DNA of 64,000 nt from Antedon mediterranea (Eukaryota > Echinodermata > Crinoidea > Comatulida > Antedonidae): the NCBI RefSeq assembly GCF_964355755.1, contig NC_092670.1, positions 28,881,795-28,945,794 on the forward strand, in the 5' to 3' direction. The position numbers and the translations under genes are program-made. Shown here one piece after another: positions 54,094 to 63,714 of this stretch; within the stretch, counting starts at the first letter, position 1, and every line of letters begins with the position of its first letter. A model generated the notes under the pieces. The model searched no databases. It was not told the origin of the DNA and saw nothing but the letters and a program-made list of their open reading frames with translations.

Positions 54094-57066
54094 TTAAGAC
54101 AGATATATGATCAACTTAAACAATAATAGTAGAAACAAGGTATTCATGTAGTTTGAACTTAAATGAAGATAAAAATTAATAATTTTAATTTCGTCTGGTA
54201 AAGAATTCCAAATTTTTGGTCCTTGAAAAGTTATATCATGCTTGCCAACCTCCGTATTAAAACAATCATAAGCATAATCAAATTTATTTCTGGTATTATA
54301 ATTATGAACTGAACTAAAAGTTTGAAAATAAGTATCAAAAATTCTGGGCAGTTGATTATGTTTGAATTTAAACATAAATAAAGCAACATTTTTTGTAAGT
54401 AAGTCGTAAATATTAAGTGTATTAGATAAGACAAAAAGAGGAGCAGAATGGTGGAGGTAATGAACATTATAAACTGATCTTAAAGCTCTTTTTTGCAAAA
54501 TATAAATACGGTTTAAATTAATTTTTGAAGTAAAACCCCAAACGGTTATACCATAAATTAAATGTGGCAAAAAGAGTGATTTATAAATTAATAGTAAAAC
54601 GGAGGAAGGCAAGGCATGTTTGAGTTTATTGAGGACACCAACCACTCTTGATAGTTTTAATGAAATTGTATTAATATGAGAAATAAAAGATAAGTATTCG
54701 TCAATAAAAATGCCAAGAAATGTTGTTGCTTTAGTTCTTTCAATTTCGCTGATGCCGTAATATAATTTAGGAATGTTGGGGGGGATTAGTTTATTAACTG
54801 AACGAAAAATAATAAATTTGGTTTTTTTAATATTTAACGAAAGCTTATTTGATTTTAACCAGTTTGCAATTTTAGTAAGTTCTTGATTCATTAAAATAAT
54901 AGCTTCGTAGATGTCCTTATGATTAATAAATAAACTTGTATCATCTGCAAACATAACAATTTCAGCACAATCACTAATATAATTTAAATCATTAATAAAT
55001 AACAGAAATAAAAGCGGACCAAGGATGGATCCCTGTGGAACACCACACGAAACTGGCCGCAGCTCAGAGACAATATCATTGATTGATATATATTGATGTC
55101 TGTTACTTAAATAATTTTCGAACCACTTAAGTGGTATACCTCTTATACCATAGAAACGTAACTTATTAATTAAAATATCATGAGAAATACAATCAAAAGC
55201 CTTTGACAGGTCAATAAAAACTCCTAAAGTAAATTGTTTATTATCAATAGCAGACAAAATATTATGGATTGAATGATGGATGGCATCATGTATTGTAGAA
55301 TGTTGGGAACGAAAACCAAACTGAGAGTTGCTGAGGATGTTAAACTTTGTAAGAAATGAAATAGTTTGATCATAAACTATTCTTTCAAGTAGTTTAGAAA
55401 TAGTTGGCAAGATGGAGATGGGCCTATAGTTATTGATATTTGAGACCTCACCACCTTTATGGATGGGTACAACTTTAGCAATTTTCATTGCATTTGGAAC
55501 CACACCCTTTACTAAAGACATGTTCATTATGAATGTTAGTGGTATAGCTAATGCCAATGGACATATCTTTAGTATATATGGACCAATGTTATCAAAACCA
55601 GGAGCTGTTGATTTTAAATTATTTATGTATGTTACTAATTCTTGTTCACATACAGGTTTGAAAAATAATGATGAAGGAAAATTGCCCTGAAGGAAATCAT
55701 TGTAAGGTTGAACATTGCCATTGAATGGAGTATTCGAAAAAGAATTTGCAATATTTGAGAAAAATGAATTAAAAGCTTCGGCTTTTTCTTTGTCATTTGT
55801 ATATTCACATTGACCATTTATTAGTTTAGCTGGGAATGAATTTTTCCTTTTTCTACCCATTACATTATTAATTTCGCGCCATGTAATTTTCATATCACCT
55901 TCACATTTACCAAATACATTGTTATAGTGCTCTTGTTTACTATATCTAATAATACTATTTAGTTTGTTTCTATAACAACAATATTTTTTCCAATGTGAAG
56001 GTGATGACGAAGCTTTATATCTAGCATACAGCTTTTGCCTGGTTTTGATTGACTTGGCTATACCTTCAGTTATCCAAGGTGATTTGAGCTTGTTTGCTCG
56101 AGTACGAATATTTTGCAGTGGAAAATGTCTGTTTATACAATCGTTAAGTATGTTATTAAAACTAGAAAAAGCTATGTTTACATCACTTTGTTCAAGTACA
56201 TCATTCCAGCTTATGCTATTTACATTTTCAATGAATTCTTGTTTAGATCTATCGTTGTAAATACGTTTCTTAATGAATTTAGGTGGTTTTTTTTTAATAT
56301 GGAAGGATGAGTTAATACAAAATGTGGGAAAATGATCAGATAAATCGACAGTAAATATTCCGGATGTGAAAGAGGGATACAAGGATTCAATATTACAGTA
56401 GATATTATCAATAACAGTAGAGCTATGCAAGGTAATTCGGGTTGGATTAGTAATAACAGGCTGAAATGAATGACTGAAAATATTATCAATGTGATCCTGG
56501 ACATATTGATCTGTACTAAGAAGGTTGATGTTAAAATCACCAGCTAAGTATGCTATTTTTTTATCTTCATTAATAATTTTCATGACTGATGATAGGTCCA
56601 TATTTAAGGTGTTAGCGTTGGTGTCAGGTGGACGGTATATAATTCCAGCAATAATATTTTTACCAGAGTTATTCTCAATTTCAATAAAAATTGATTCAGC
56701 TGACGTAATTAGGCTTGAGAGATCATATCTCCTTTTAAAGGCAACATGAGTTGAAACGTATAGTGCAACGCCACCACCTTTTTTATGTTCCCTGTTATTT
56801 AAAATAAGGTTGTAATTTGGAATGCTTAGAAGATTGGTGTCGGTAGAATCCTTAATCCAAGTTTCAGTAAGGGCAAGCAGAGTAAAACTATGATTTAAGG
56901 ACTGAATAAAGTTACAAAATTTATCAAACTTGTTATTTAAACTTCTACAATTTAGATTTAATATTGAAAAGTTAGATGACGTTTCTGAACTATATATAGT
57001 ATTAAACAAATCTATATCATAATAACTTGAGCAATGATTGCAATCACCATTGACATTATTTTGCAT
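54094..57066 (-). CDS. LINE ORF2: endonuclease and reverse transcriptase, intact 990 residues
   Basis: A single open frame contains an APE-type endonuclease at ~35-260: NLNCRSLNNKFDKF, LTETWI, GGGVALYVS, LAGDFNINLL and DLSDHFPTF. The linker follows, then reverse transcriptase at ~480-800: VPIHKGGEVSNINNYRPIS, FIDLSKAFDCISHDI (block A), GVPQGSILGPLLFLLF and VMFADDTSLFINH (FADD active site). The C-terminus is LIYGITVWGF, RALRSVYNVHYLH and FQGPKIWNSLPDEIK. This is the length of a complete CR1/L2-type ORF2. All catalytic residues I can check are present. It would copy its own RNA by target-primed reverse transcription; whether it is expressed is unknown. Confidence 0.9.
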   Translation of the reverse strand: MQNNVNGDCNHCSSYYDIDLFNTIYSSETSSNFSILNLNCRSLNNKFDKFCNFIQSLNHSFTLLALTETWIKDSTDTNLLSIPNYNLILNNREHKKGGGVALYVSTHVAFKRRYDLSSLITSAESIFIEIENNSGKNIIAGIIYRPPDTNANTLNMDLSSVMKIINEDKKIAYLAGDFNINLLSTDQYVQDHIDNIFSHSFQPVITNPTRITLHSSTVIDNIYCNIESLYPSFTSGIFTVDLSDHFPTFCINSSFHIKKKPPKFIKKRIYNDRSKQEFIENVNSISWNDVLEQSDVNIAFSSFNNILNDCINRHFPLQNIRTRANKLKSPWITEGIAKSIKTRQKLYARYKASSSPSHWKKYCCYRNKLNSIIRYSKQEHYNNVFGKCEGDMKITWREINNVMGRKRKNSFPAKLINGQCEYTNDKEKAEAFNSFFSNIANSFSNTPFNGNVQPYNDFLQGNFPSSLFFKPVCEQELVTYINNLKSTAPGFDNIGPYILKICPLALAIPLTFIMNMSLVKGVVPNAMKIAKVVPIHKGGEVSNINNYRPISILPTISKLLERIVYDQTISFLTKFNILSNSQFGFRSQHSTIHDAIHHSIHNILSAIDNKQFTLGVFIDLSKAFDCISHDILINKLRFYGIRGIPLKWFENYLSNRHQYISINDIVSELRPVSCGVPQGSILGPLLFLLFINDLNYISDCAEIVMFADDTSLFINHKDIYEAIILMNQELTKIANWLKSNKLSLNIKKTKFIIFRSVNKLIPPNIPKLYYGISEIERTKATTFLGIFIDEYLSFISHINTISLKLSRVVGVLNKLKHALPSSVLLLIYKSLFLPHLIYGITVWGFTSKINLNRIYILQKRALRSVYNVHYLHHSAPLFVLSNTLNIYDLLTKNVALFMFKFKHNQLPRIFDTYFQTFSSVHNYNTRNKFDYAYDCFNTEVGKHDITFQGPKIWNSLPDEIKIINFYLHLSSNYMNTLFLLLLFKLIIYLS

Positions 57067-57260
57067 TGGAGTAAGTTAAAGACAAAAATAAAATTGAAAA
57101 AGAACAAAGAACAAATACCGTACAACTATAAGTATCAAAGCAAATCGACTTATACTAAGTAATACGCACACGTATATTTGCCTAATTGGTAAATATGTGT
57201 GACAGCCGTCGCTCCATCAATAACAGCTAATGTACAGTACCGGTAAAGCCTTGCATCAAA

Positions 57261-57791
57261 CTACTTGTATAATTTTCCGTTTATGAACAGACTACCTTTG
57301 CGAAAGACCGGTTTATTTCCTTCCTTCCATGCCTTATGCATTACGTCACGGAGAGCTCTCTTCTTGGCTATATCAACAGCTGGTAAATCTTCCAGAACAA
57401 ACACATTCCCACCTTCCTTTGTTGTTGATTTTGCCTTTTTAAAAACAAGATGGCGCTCAGGTCGGTAAACAAACTTGGCGATGATGTGTCTGGGCTTATC
57501 ATTCACAGACTTAGGGTGTTTCCCTGTGCGATGTGCTAGTTCGATATTAATATCAGGTAGGTCCAGCTTATTTGTTATGTACTCTTTTAAGATGTCATGC
57601 ACATTTTCACCTTTACTTTCAGGAAAGCCTCCAAAACGCAGGTTAAAACTTCGGGAATAGCGTTCTAAGTTAATAATCTCCGTTTCTAGTCTCTCAATAG
57701 TCGGTTTCATGTTAGTAGATATTTCAGTAGTCAAATGTAATACTTTGGTGGTAAGATCCATGTTTTTCTCTTCCAGTTCACTGATCAGTTT
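57261..57791 (-). pseudogene. LINE ORF1, 5'-truncated
   Basis: True LINE ORF1 sequence begins at about 57791 with KLISELEEKNMDLTTKV, a coiled coil, followed by LERYSRSFNLRFGGFPESKG (RNA-recognition-like domain) and ELAHRTGKHPKS. DKPRHIIAKFVYRPERHLVF and SLFINGKLYK end it at the stop. The reading frame continues open upstream to 57947, but that part is the antisense strand of the BEL/Pao gene, not ORF1. The missing N-terminus means the copy was truncated on insertion. Confidence 0.85.
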
Positions 57792-57796
57792 AGCTT

Positions 57797-59808
57797 TGGG
57801 TTGGATTCCGTGAAATGTTGTGAGAAAGAACCATGGTGAAGAATACAAGAATGAAAGTTGTCCCGCCAACCGTCTAGAAATAACGGCAATTGAAGAACGG
57901 GAAGAAATTAATAAGCTTAACCGCACTGTGGAGAAAGCCATTAGCATTGACTTTCCAGAAAGGGATAAGGAAGAGCAACAAGAACACTCACAAGATGACC
58001 ATAAATTTTTGAAAATAGCAAACGAGACAATGGGATTTAGGAATGGCCACTATGAGACAGCTCTTCCCTTCAAGGACAGAAAACAGATAATGCCGAATAA
58101 TCGTGCAATGGCGGACCAAAGACTGCTGTCGTTAAAAAGGAAAATGGAGAGAAACCAAAAGTTTAAAGAGGACTACATTGCGTTTATGGAAAAGCAGATA
58201 AGACAGGGACATGCCGAAAAGGTCGTGAAAGATAACATCAATTATGGGAGAACTTGGTATATTCCTCATCATGGAGTGTACAACCCAAATAAGCCAAATA
58301 AGATACGCGTCGTCTTCGACTGTGCGGCAAAGTACCAAGGAATTGCATTGAACGATGTGCTACTACAAGGCCCGGATCTTACAAATAGTTTAATTGGAGT
58401 TCTAGTAAGGTTCCGTCAAAATGAAATAGCTCTTATGTCCGATGTAGAAGGTATGTTTCTACAGGTTAAAGTTCCTGAATATGATCGGGATTTTATGAGA
58501 TTCCTCTGGTGGGAAGACGGTAATATGGAGAATGAACCCAGCATATATAGAATGACTTGCCATCTATTTGGAGCGACTTCTTCGCCGTCATGTGCGAATC
58601 TTGCTCTGCAGAGAACAGCTACAGATGTAGGTGAAAGATATCCTCAAGAGGTGGTGACAGCCATAAAAAGAAACTTTTATGTAGATGATTGCTTGGTATC
58701 AGTTGAGACTGAAGCAAAGGGAATGGAACTAGCCAAAGGTCTAAGAGAATTATGCGCAGAAAGAGGATTTAGGCTGACCAAATGGATCAGCAATAGTAGA
58801 GCTGTATTGGAGTCAATCCCAATCAATGAACAAGCACCTGAATTTAAGACACTGGATTTAGATAATGCAGAGTTACCAAGCGAAAGAGCACTGGGTGTAT
58901 GTTGGTCAGCAGAAACCGATAAGTTGGGCTTTGACATAAAGTTACCTGATAAACCACCTACCCGCCGCGGACTGCTTTCTGTGATAAGTTCGGTTTTCGA
59001 TCCGCTAGGATTAGTCTCACCTTTCGTCCTTCCTGCTAAACTGATTCTACAAGAATTATGTCGTAAGGGTTCCGGATGGGACGATAAAATTTATGAAGTG
59101 GACTTCAGGCGATGGCAACAATGGCTTGATGAGCTAAAACGGCTACAAGAATGGAACATGCCTAGATGTTACATAAGTAAAGGTCTTGGAGAAATAGCTT
59201 CACGTCAGCTTCATGTATTCTCTGACGCAAGTGAGAAAGGATACGGAATGGCAGCATATATGAGATATGAGGACAAACAAGGTAAAGCTAGATGTTCGCT
59301 GGTGTTAGCCAGAAGCCGAGTTACTCCTTTAAAACATGTTACTGTACCAAGACTAGAGCTCACTGCTGCAACCATGGCTGTTCGTGTAATAACTAAGATG
59401 TTGCTAGATAAATTAGATGGAGTAGATGAGACCGTTTATTGGACAGATAGTCAAACTGTTCTGCGCTACCTAAACAATACCACCGCACGATTTAAGACAT
59501 TCGTAGCAAATAGAGTGACTGCAATACTTGACGCCTCGAGCCCTACACAATGGAAATATGTACGCAGTGCTAATAATCCGGCTGATGAAGCATCACGTGG
59601 AATGAAAGTCGATGAGTTTCTAAAAAATGATAGATGGACTCATGGTCCTGAGTTTCTACAGAAATCTTCCGTAGAATGGGAGAAGTGGCAAGAATCACCA
59701 GCCTTAAATGTGATATCACTTGACGATCCAGAGGTAAAAAGACAGGCTCATGCTGCGGTTTTAAATGAAACGCAATCTGCAATGTGCCGATTAGTTGAAA
59801 GATACTAA
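57797..59808 (+). pseudogene. BEL/Pao reverse transcriptase and RNase H
   Basis: After the LINE the BEL/Pao frame resumes (an in-frame stop lies near 57815) with NVVRKNHGEEYKNE-type linker. Reverse transcriptase follows: WYIPHHGVYNPNKPNKIRVV, FDCAAKYQGIALNDVLLQGP, SDVEGMFLQVKVPEYDRDF (block A), HLFGATSSPSCANLALQ and NFYVDDCLVSV (YVDD active site). The RNase H region has SVFDPLGLVSPFVLPAKLIL, HVFSDASEKGYGMAAYMRY, VPRLELTAATMAVR, VYWTDSQTVLRYL and NPADEASRG. The order is diagnostic of BEL/Pao. It ends at a stop at 59808 and has no complete integrase beyond. Confidence 0.9.
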
Positions 59809-60235
59809 AGTTTCCGAAAGCTGAAACGTGCTGTAGCATGGCTGTTGGCTATAAAAGGGAGACTACGGCAAAGGGTATCATTCAGGAAATCTGTAGAGAA
59901 GAAATATGAAAACGAACCCGACTCTAAAGAAAAAACCAAGAAGGTTATTGCAGAAATAGAGAAGTGGAATGGACCACTTAATCACAGTCTAAACTTGCTA
60001 CAACTTCAGGTTGCAGAGAAAGAAATAATCAATCATGAGCAGCAAAAATACTTCAAAGAGGAGATCCTTGCACTTAAAACAGGAAATAATGGTTTGATTG
60101 CCCGCGCAATGAGAGGAAGTACGAAGACATGCAAAGAACTTTGTTAGATCATGTGTTGTTAAGACTAAATCATCAGTAATCGAAAGACCTATAGCTAAAT
60201 TATGTTTGCTCTTAGAATCTGAGAAAATTGATTAG
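59809..60235 (+). pseudogene. BEL/Pao integrase region, largely deleted
   Basis: The frame after the stop (LKRAVAWLLAIKGRLRQRV to LLQLQVAEKEIINHEQQKYF) is the linker that normally precedes the integrase zinc-binding region. It passes abruptly through AMRGSTKT to the polyprotein's terminal segment (RSCVVKTKSSVIERPIAKLC, one base out of frame). The catalytic integrase core is therefore missing, about 1 kb compared with a normal element. This copy cannot integrate on its own. Confidence 0.75.
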
Positions 60236-60339
60236 TATTGTAATATGTTAGTTGAAATGACCGATTCAGTTCTTTAGTAGATTTTGTAGTAGTTTAGTAA
60301 TAGTTTAAATTACGGTAGTAAACTATTAAGGGGCCGGAA

Positions 60340-61114
60340 TGTAGAAGCCATTGCTTCTAGTTTAATTAATATTGGGCAAAATATTTGGTTTTCTGTGGCA
60401 ACCTATTGCAATATGAGGAGGTTGCATGGTAAAATGCCTTTTTTGTGTGAAAAGGAAAGAAGACAGGATTTAAGAAGAGATTATAAGAGATAAATAGAGA
60501 GAGATTTTAGAAAGTTTTGTATAAATTACTGAACCATAAGCCAGGGAAAGTTTACAGAATTCGGTAAGCTCAATTCTCTTATCGAATATAGTCATTTTGT
60601 TGTGTTATTTGAGATGTTATTTATGGCTGGTACTTTCGGTAGGCTAGGCCTAGATAACTTTGTTTTAACTTTCAGGGACCATCTCATAAGTGAGATACCT
60701 GTTGCTTCTATGAAAGCATTGCAGTTTATATGCTTGTTTTTTGGTTAAATTGTTGTTTGAATAGCTAATATTTATGCTCATATTATAATAGTAATAGTAA
60801 TAGTAATACTGGACAACAATTACGCATTATTATTATAGAAGACTGTCTGTATTAATTGCAGTTGTTGCTGATGGATCAATGTTAATATTATCATTCTGTC
60901 AATTGTTTAAATAGGTCATGTTAAACCAGTTTAAATTAAGAACCAAGAACATTATAATTAATAGTTAACCATACTTATATGTCATTTTTTATTGTTTCAC
61001 AGTTAATCAACTCTATCACGGTATTGGTAAATAAAGACTTAAAGGAAGCATATAACCGTGTGATATTTCGATTCTCGACTCATATATTTCTCTGGACCCT
61101 CGATAGTAATACCA
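60340..61114 (+). repeat. BEL/Pao 3' LTR
   Basis: A polypurine-like AAGGGGCCGGAA precedes TGTAGAAGCC at 60340, taken as the LTR start; the end TAATACCA at 61114 gives TG..CA borders and 775 bp. The last ~345 bp match the 5' LTR remnant at 51117-51451, with small indels in an ATAGTAATAGTAAT run and few substitutions. An AATAAA (61030) may serve as poly(A) signal. The LTR is directly followed by a copy of the 32864-33140 repeat. Confidence 0.8.
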
Positions 61115-61376
61115 ATGAATTACTACTTAGTTTAATGTCTTGCCTAGCTGTCGATTAGCCTCGACTCGACACATTTTGTGTGAAGAAGAGTGCGCAAAGG
61201 CAATCACGTGAATTGACTTAGAATCCTAGGCCTACTGTAGAAAGTATCGTATCGCAGTTGTGTAATCACTTCTTGTTGCTGCACACGGAACAACAAATTT
61301 AACTGATGAATTATTCATGTTTATTTTGTGACGTTTCATGAGGGGTCCCCAACTTATGTACGAAAAAAAAAATCGC
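61112..61376 (+). repeat. Copy of the right half of the 32164-33142 palindromic element
   Basis: AATGAATTACTACTTAGTTT, GTCGATTAGCCTCGACTCGA and CAACAAATTTAACTGATG through CCCAACTTATGTACGAAA match 32864-33140 in direct orientation with about 95% identity by eye, lacking a short TATACGCTTGGGTG piece. It starts exactly at the LTR end, so the BEL/Pao element inserted at or next to this repeat. Confidence 0.8.
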
Positions 61377-61384
61377 GGCCGGGG

Positions 61385-61615
61385 GCGCTGCTCCATGCTG
61401 TGAAATGGCGTCGCCCAGTTTGACCTTTTAACCCTGTACTTCCGATACTGTGTTTTGAATGCAAATTGAAGAACAGGAGATTCTTGTGTTATAAGTTCTT
61501 TGAGCAACATGCAATTGATTCCCTCTGGTGGTGGTGCTTTCTGATTTTTTGTGAGTGGTGAGCTGATAAAAGTAAAACCAGGAATGTAAAAGAAACGTAC
61601 CCAAAAACTAAGCAT
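61385..61615 (-). other. Possible exon or relic with protein-like open frame
   Basis: The minus strand reads FTFISSPLTKNQKAPPPEG, NCMLLKELITQESPVLQF and FKTQYRKYRVKRSNWATPF. The composition is protein-like and the end is GC-rich (GCGGCCGGGGGCGCTG on the plus strand), but no domain is recognised. It adjoins the repeat ending at 61376. It may be an old gene fragment. Confidence 0.25.
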
Positions 61616-61621
61616 ATGAGA

Positions 61622-62015
61622 AATAATAATAATAATAATAATAGAAAGAGTCTGACACGCTTAATATGCAGTAATATATGACATACTGTAATTTACATTT
61701 TAGAATTTGGGAAGTGAAAGTTTACGGCCTCCTCTAGCTAGGCCCAACCAAGTACAGTACTACTAACTAGGCTACTAGGTTAGTCAGTAGTAAATATAGT
61801 TTAGGCCTCGTCTCTAGAGCCTAGTAAATAAAATAATCCTGGCGGAGAGAGGGCTGAGATTAATATAAATCCTCCGTATCGCTTCGTCTCTTTCTACGTA
61901 TATTCCCGTCAAAATAGGCCAGGCTAGTGTGCAGTGTGGGTCTATTTTTTCATAAGAAATCCAGCTCAACACACACCACACACATTTCATGTTCACACAG
62001 ATCAGAAATATCCTG
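61622..62015. other. Intergenic with AAT microsatellite
   Basis: An AATAATAAT run at 61622-61642 is followed by CTAGGCC-rich sequence (61730-61825). No gene is seen. Confidence 0.35.
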
Positions 62016-62080
62016 CCACCTGTGTGACGTCAGGTGGTGACGCTGCCCTCCTATATATGGACATGGGGAAATCCCCCTCT
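62016..62080 (+). promoter_or_regulatory. Promoter-like cluster: CRE, TATA, kappaB-like palindrome
   Basis: Within 65 bases there are TGACGTCA (62025-62032) centred in an inverted pair CCACCTG/CAGGTGG, then a TATA-like CTATATATGG (62051-62060). Palindromic GGGGAAATCCCC (62065-62076) follows. These are recognisable binding motifs for CREB/ATF, TBP and NF-kappaB. No downstream gene is visible on the plus strand within the following kilobase, so the function is conjectural. Confidence 0.25.
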
Positions 62081-62241
62081 CAATTATTGTAGACATTCAC
62101 TTGTCAGCAGATCTTCACTTTGTGTTACTATAAATTAAAAATATTCATTGCCAAAACATATAATCAGAAAAGTAATATCTGAAAAAGGAAAATAGTTTTT
62201 TGTTTACAAATTTTATTTTACACTTTCGTTTGGGTCATACA

Positions 62242-62283
62242 ATTGTACCAGGGAGGTATAAAAATTAACCTCCTTGATTATAC
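62242..62283. mobile_element. Micro-palindrome with near-perfect 7-bp flanking duplication (4)
   Basis: The core at 62249-62276 is an imperfect palindrome (CAGGGAGGT .. ACCTCCTTG). The flanks ATTGTAC (62242-62248) and ATTATAC (62277-62283) differ at one base. It is an older-looking member of the group at 32374, 32585 and 34235; its arm resembles CATGGAGGT and CAGGGAG of two others. Confidence 0.55.
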
Positions 62284-62289
62284 CGCAAA

Positions 62290-63480
62290 TACAGTATTGT
62301 ATTTGATTGACCTTATACAGTATTGTTTTTGATTGACCTTCAGAAGCTCTCAGTACATGTATGCACAATACAATAAAAACACTTTATTTCAACTTCACAT
62401 TACAAAATTCTTAATGTTATTATTATTATTACTGAAAGCATGCATTATAGTGTAGTACTTCACTAGGCCTCTAAAATTAACACTTCACTGTCTAGAAAAG
62501 TATTTATCTTTACAGAATAGAAATAAGGAAAACACTTTGTTCACCATACATACAAGTCGCCTACAGAAAAATCAGTGCTTTATGTTGTGAATTTGAAATA
62601 CTTGTGGGTGACAACATATAAATATATTATTGTTTTAATCAAGTCATTCATTAAAGATGTATTGTCCCCTATAAACATGAAAAATAGATTTCATAGAATA
62701 GATTAATAAAATCAGATTTTGAATAGATTATTTTGTAGTTTTAATAAAGTTAGTCACTTTCGTAGAAAAAACCCACTTATAAAATGACAAAATAAATGGT
62801 TAAATTCAACCAAAAAAACATTGGCTGGCAGCCAATTTGACTATTTTTTTGCTTTAAATTACAGTTTTTTTAGGTAAATACATTTTTGGTCAAAGTGGAT
62901 AACTATTAGGTGACATTAAAATTGCAAATTCAACAACAAAAACATTTTAGAATTATTTTTATTTTTTACATCTTTAAGAAGTAGTGATTGGGTTTATATA
63001 GAATATGTGCAGTTTATATTTTAAAAACTTAGTAAAAACTGTAGTGCAGATATTGTCTCATCAACCATAATGACAACAGAAAACCAAAATATTTACAAAG
63101 ATGTTTTAATCCCAAAAAAATGTTGATATCATATTTTAAAATATTTATTATTGTAGACTATGCAGGTCATATAAAGGTCTGTCTGATCCAGTCTGTGATG
63201 GCATGTTTTTTAATCCCTTAATACTTCTACATTTTTGGAAGTGCTTAAACAACTTTTTTAGTAAAAATTCTGAAAGTTTGGGAAATGCCAGATTTGGGAG
63301 AAACTTATATTAACTTTGAACATGTAAAAACAAGAATTTACGCCCATGATTTAGTGTATGTACAGTATGTTTTGGCGCATATTGGGCAGAAAAACTAATT
63401 TAATAATAATAATAAATTAGTGAACCTTCATGAGCATATCAGAAAGTTTTGTTTCTATCAAATTACAATAAAATCAATTA
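62290..63480. other. Intergenic and SF3B1-proximal sequence
   Basis: AT-rich. A short tandem of ATACAGTATTG..TTTGATTGACCTT occurs at 62291-62340. I see no exon. Its right part is just downstream of the SF3B1 poly(A) signals. Confidence 0.4.
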
Positions 63481-63483
63481 CAT

Positions 63484-63493
63484 TTTATTTATT
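63484..63493 (-). terminator. Poly(A) signals downstream of SF3B1
   Basis: On the minus strand two overlapping AATAAA hexamers occur about 65 bases after the SF3B1 stop codon. They are the first canonical signals downstream, suggesting a short 3' UTR. Confidence 0.6.
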
Positions 63494-63555
63494 ACAAATA
63501 GAAAGTACAAAACAGTAAAGGTTCCCAAATAAAACACCACAGAAGGATATTTTTC

Positions 63556-63714
63556 CTACAAGAAGTAGTCCAGTTCATATCGAACATATTCATTTTTCTC
63601 ATCATTTGGTATTCGTGGGTAGCCAGCTACTAATGCATCTTGTGCCCCAATGTAAAGTGTGTTGTATATTTTCCAATAAACATCTCTTACTTTTCTAGCA
63701 GGATGAAAGAGTCC
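63556..63714 (-). CDS. SF3B1: Splicing factor 3B subunit 1, last coding exon
   Basis: After the acceptor TTCTATTCTCAG the 52 codons read [33 protein letters not shown] and [12 protein letters not shown], then TAG. This is nearly the same as the known C-terminus of SF3B1 (HEAT-repeat protein of the U2 snRNP SF3b complex, which clamps the branch-site helix during pre-mRNA splicing). Phase 0 at the acceptor fits. Upstream exons lie beyond the right edge of the window. Differences from vertebrates are conservative. Confidence 0.92.
   Translation of the reverse strand, partial: GLFHPARKVRDVYWKIYNTLYIGAQDALVAGYPRIPNDEKNEYVRYELDYFL

Larger units (their letters stand above)
53855..57791 (-). mobile_element. 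Nearly full-length LINE (CR1/L2-like) inserted in the BEL/Pao element
   Basis: This minus-strand element of 3.9 kb is flanked by AGCTT at 53850-53854 and 57792-57796. Its 3' tail is a run of TTGA units (CAATCAATCAATC on the plus strand, 53855-53876). It carries a 5'-truncated ORF1 and a complete ORF2. The BEL/Pao coding frame lies on the opposite strand and is split. It is the most intact retrotransposon in the window and probably the most recent insertion here. Confidence 0.9.
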
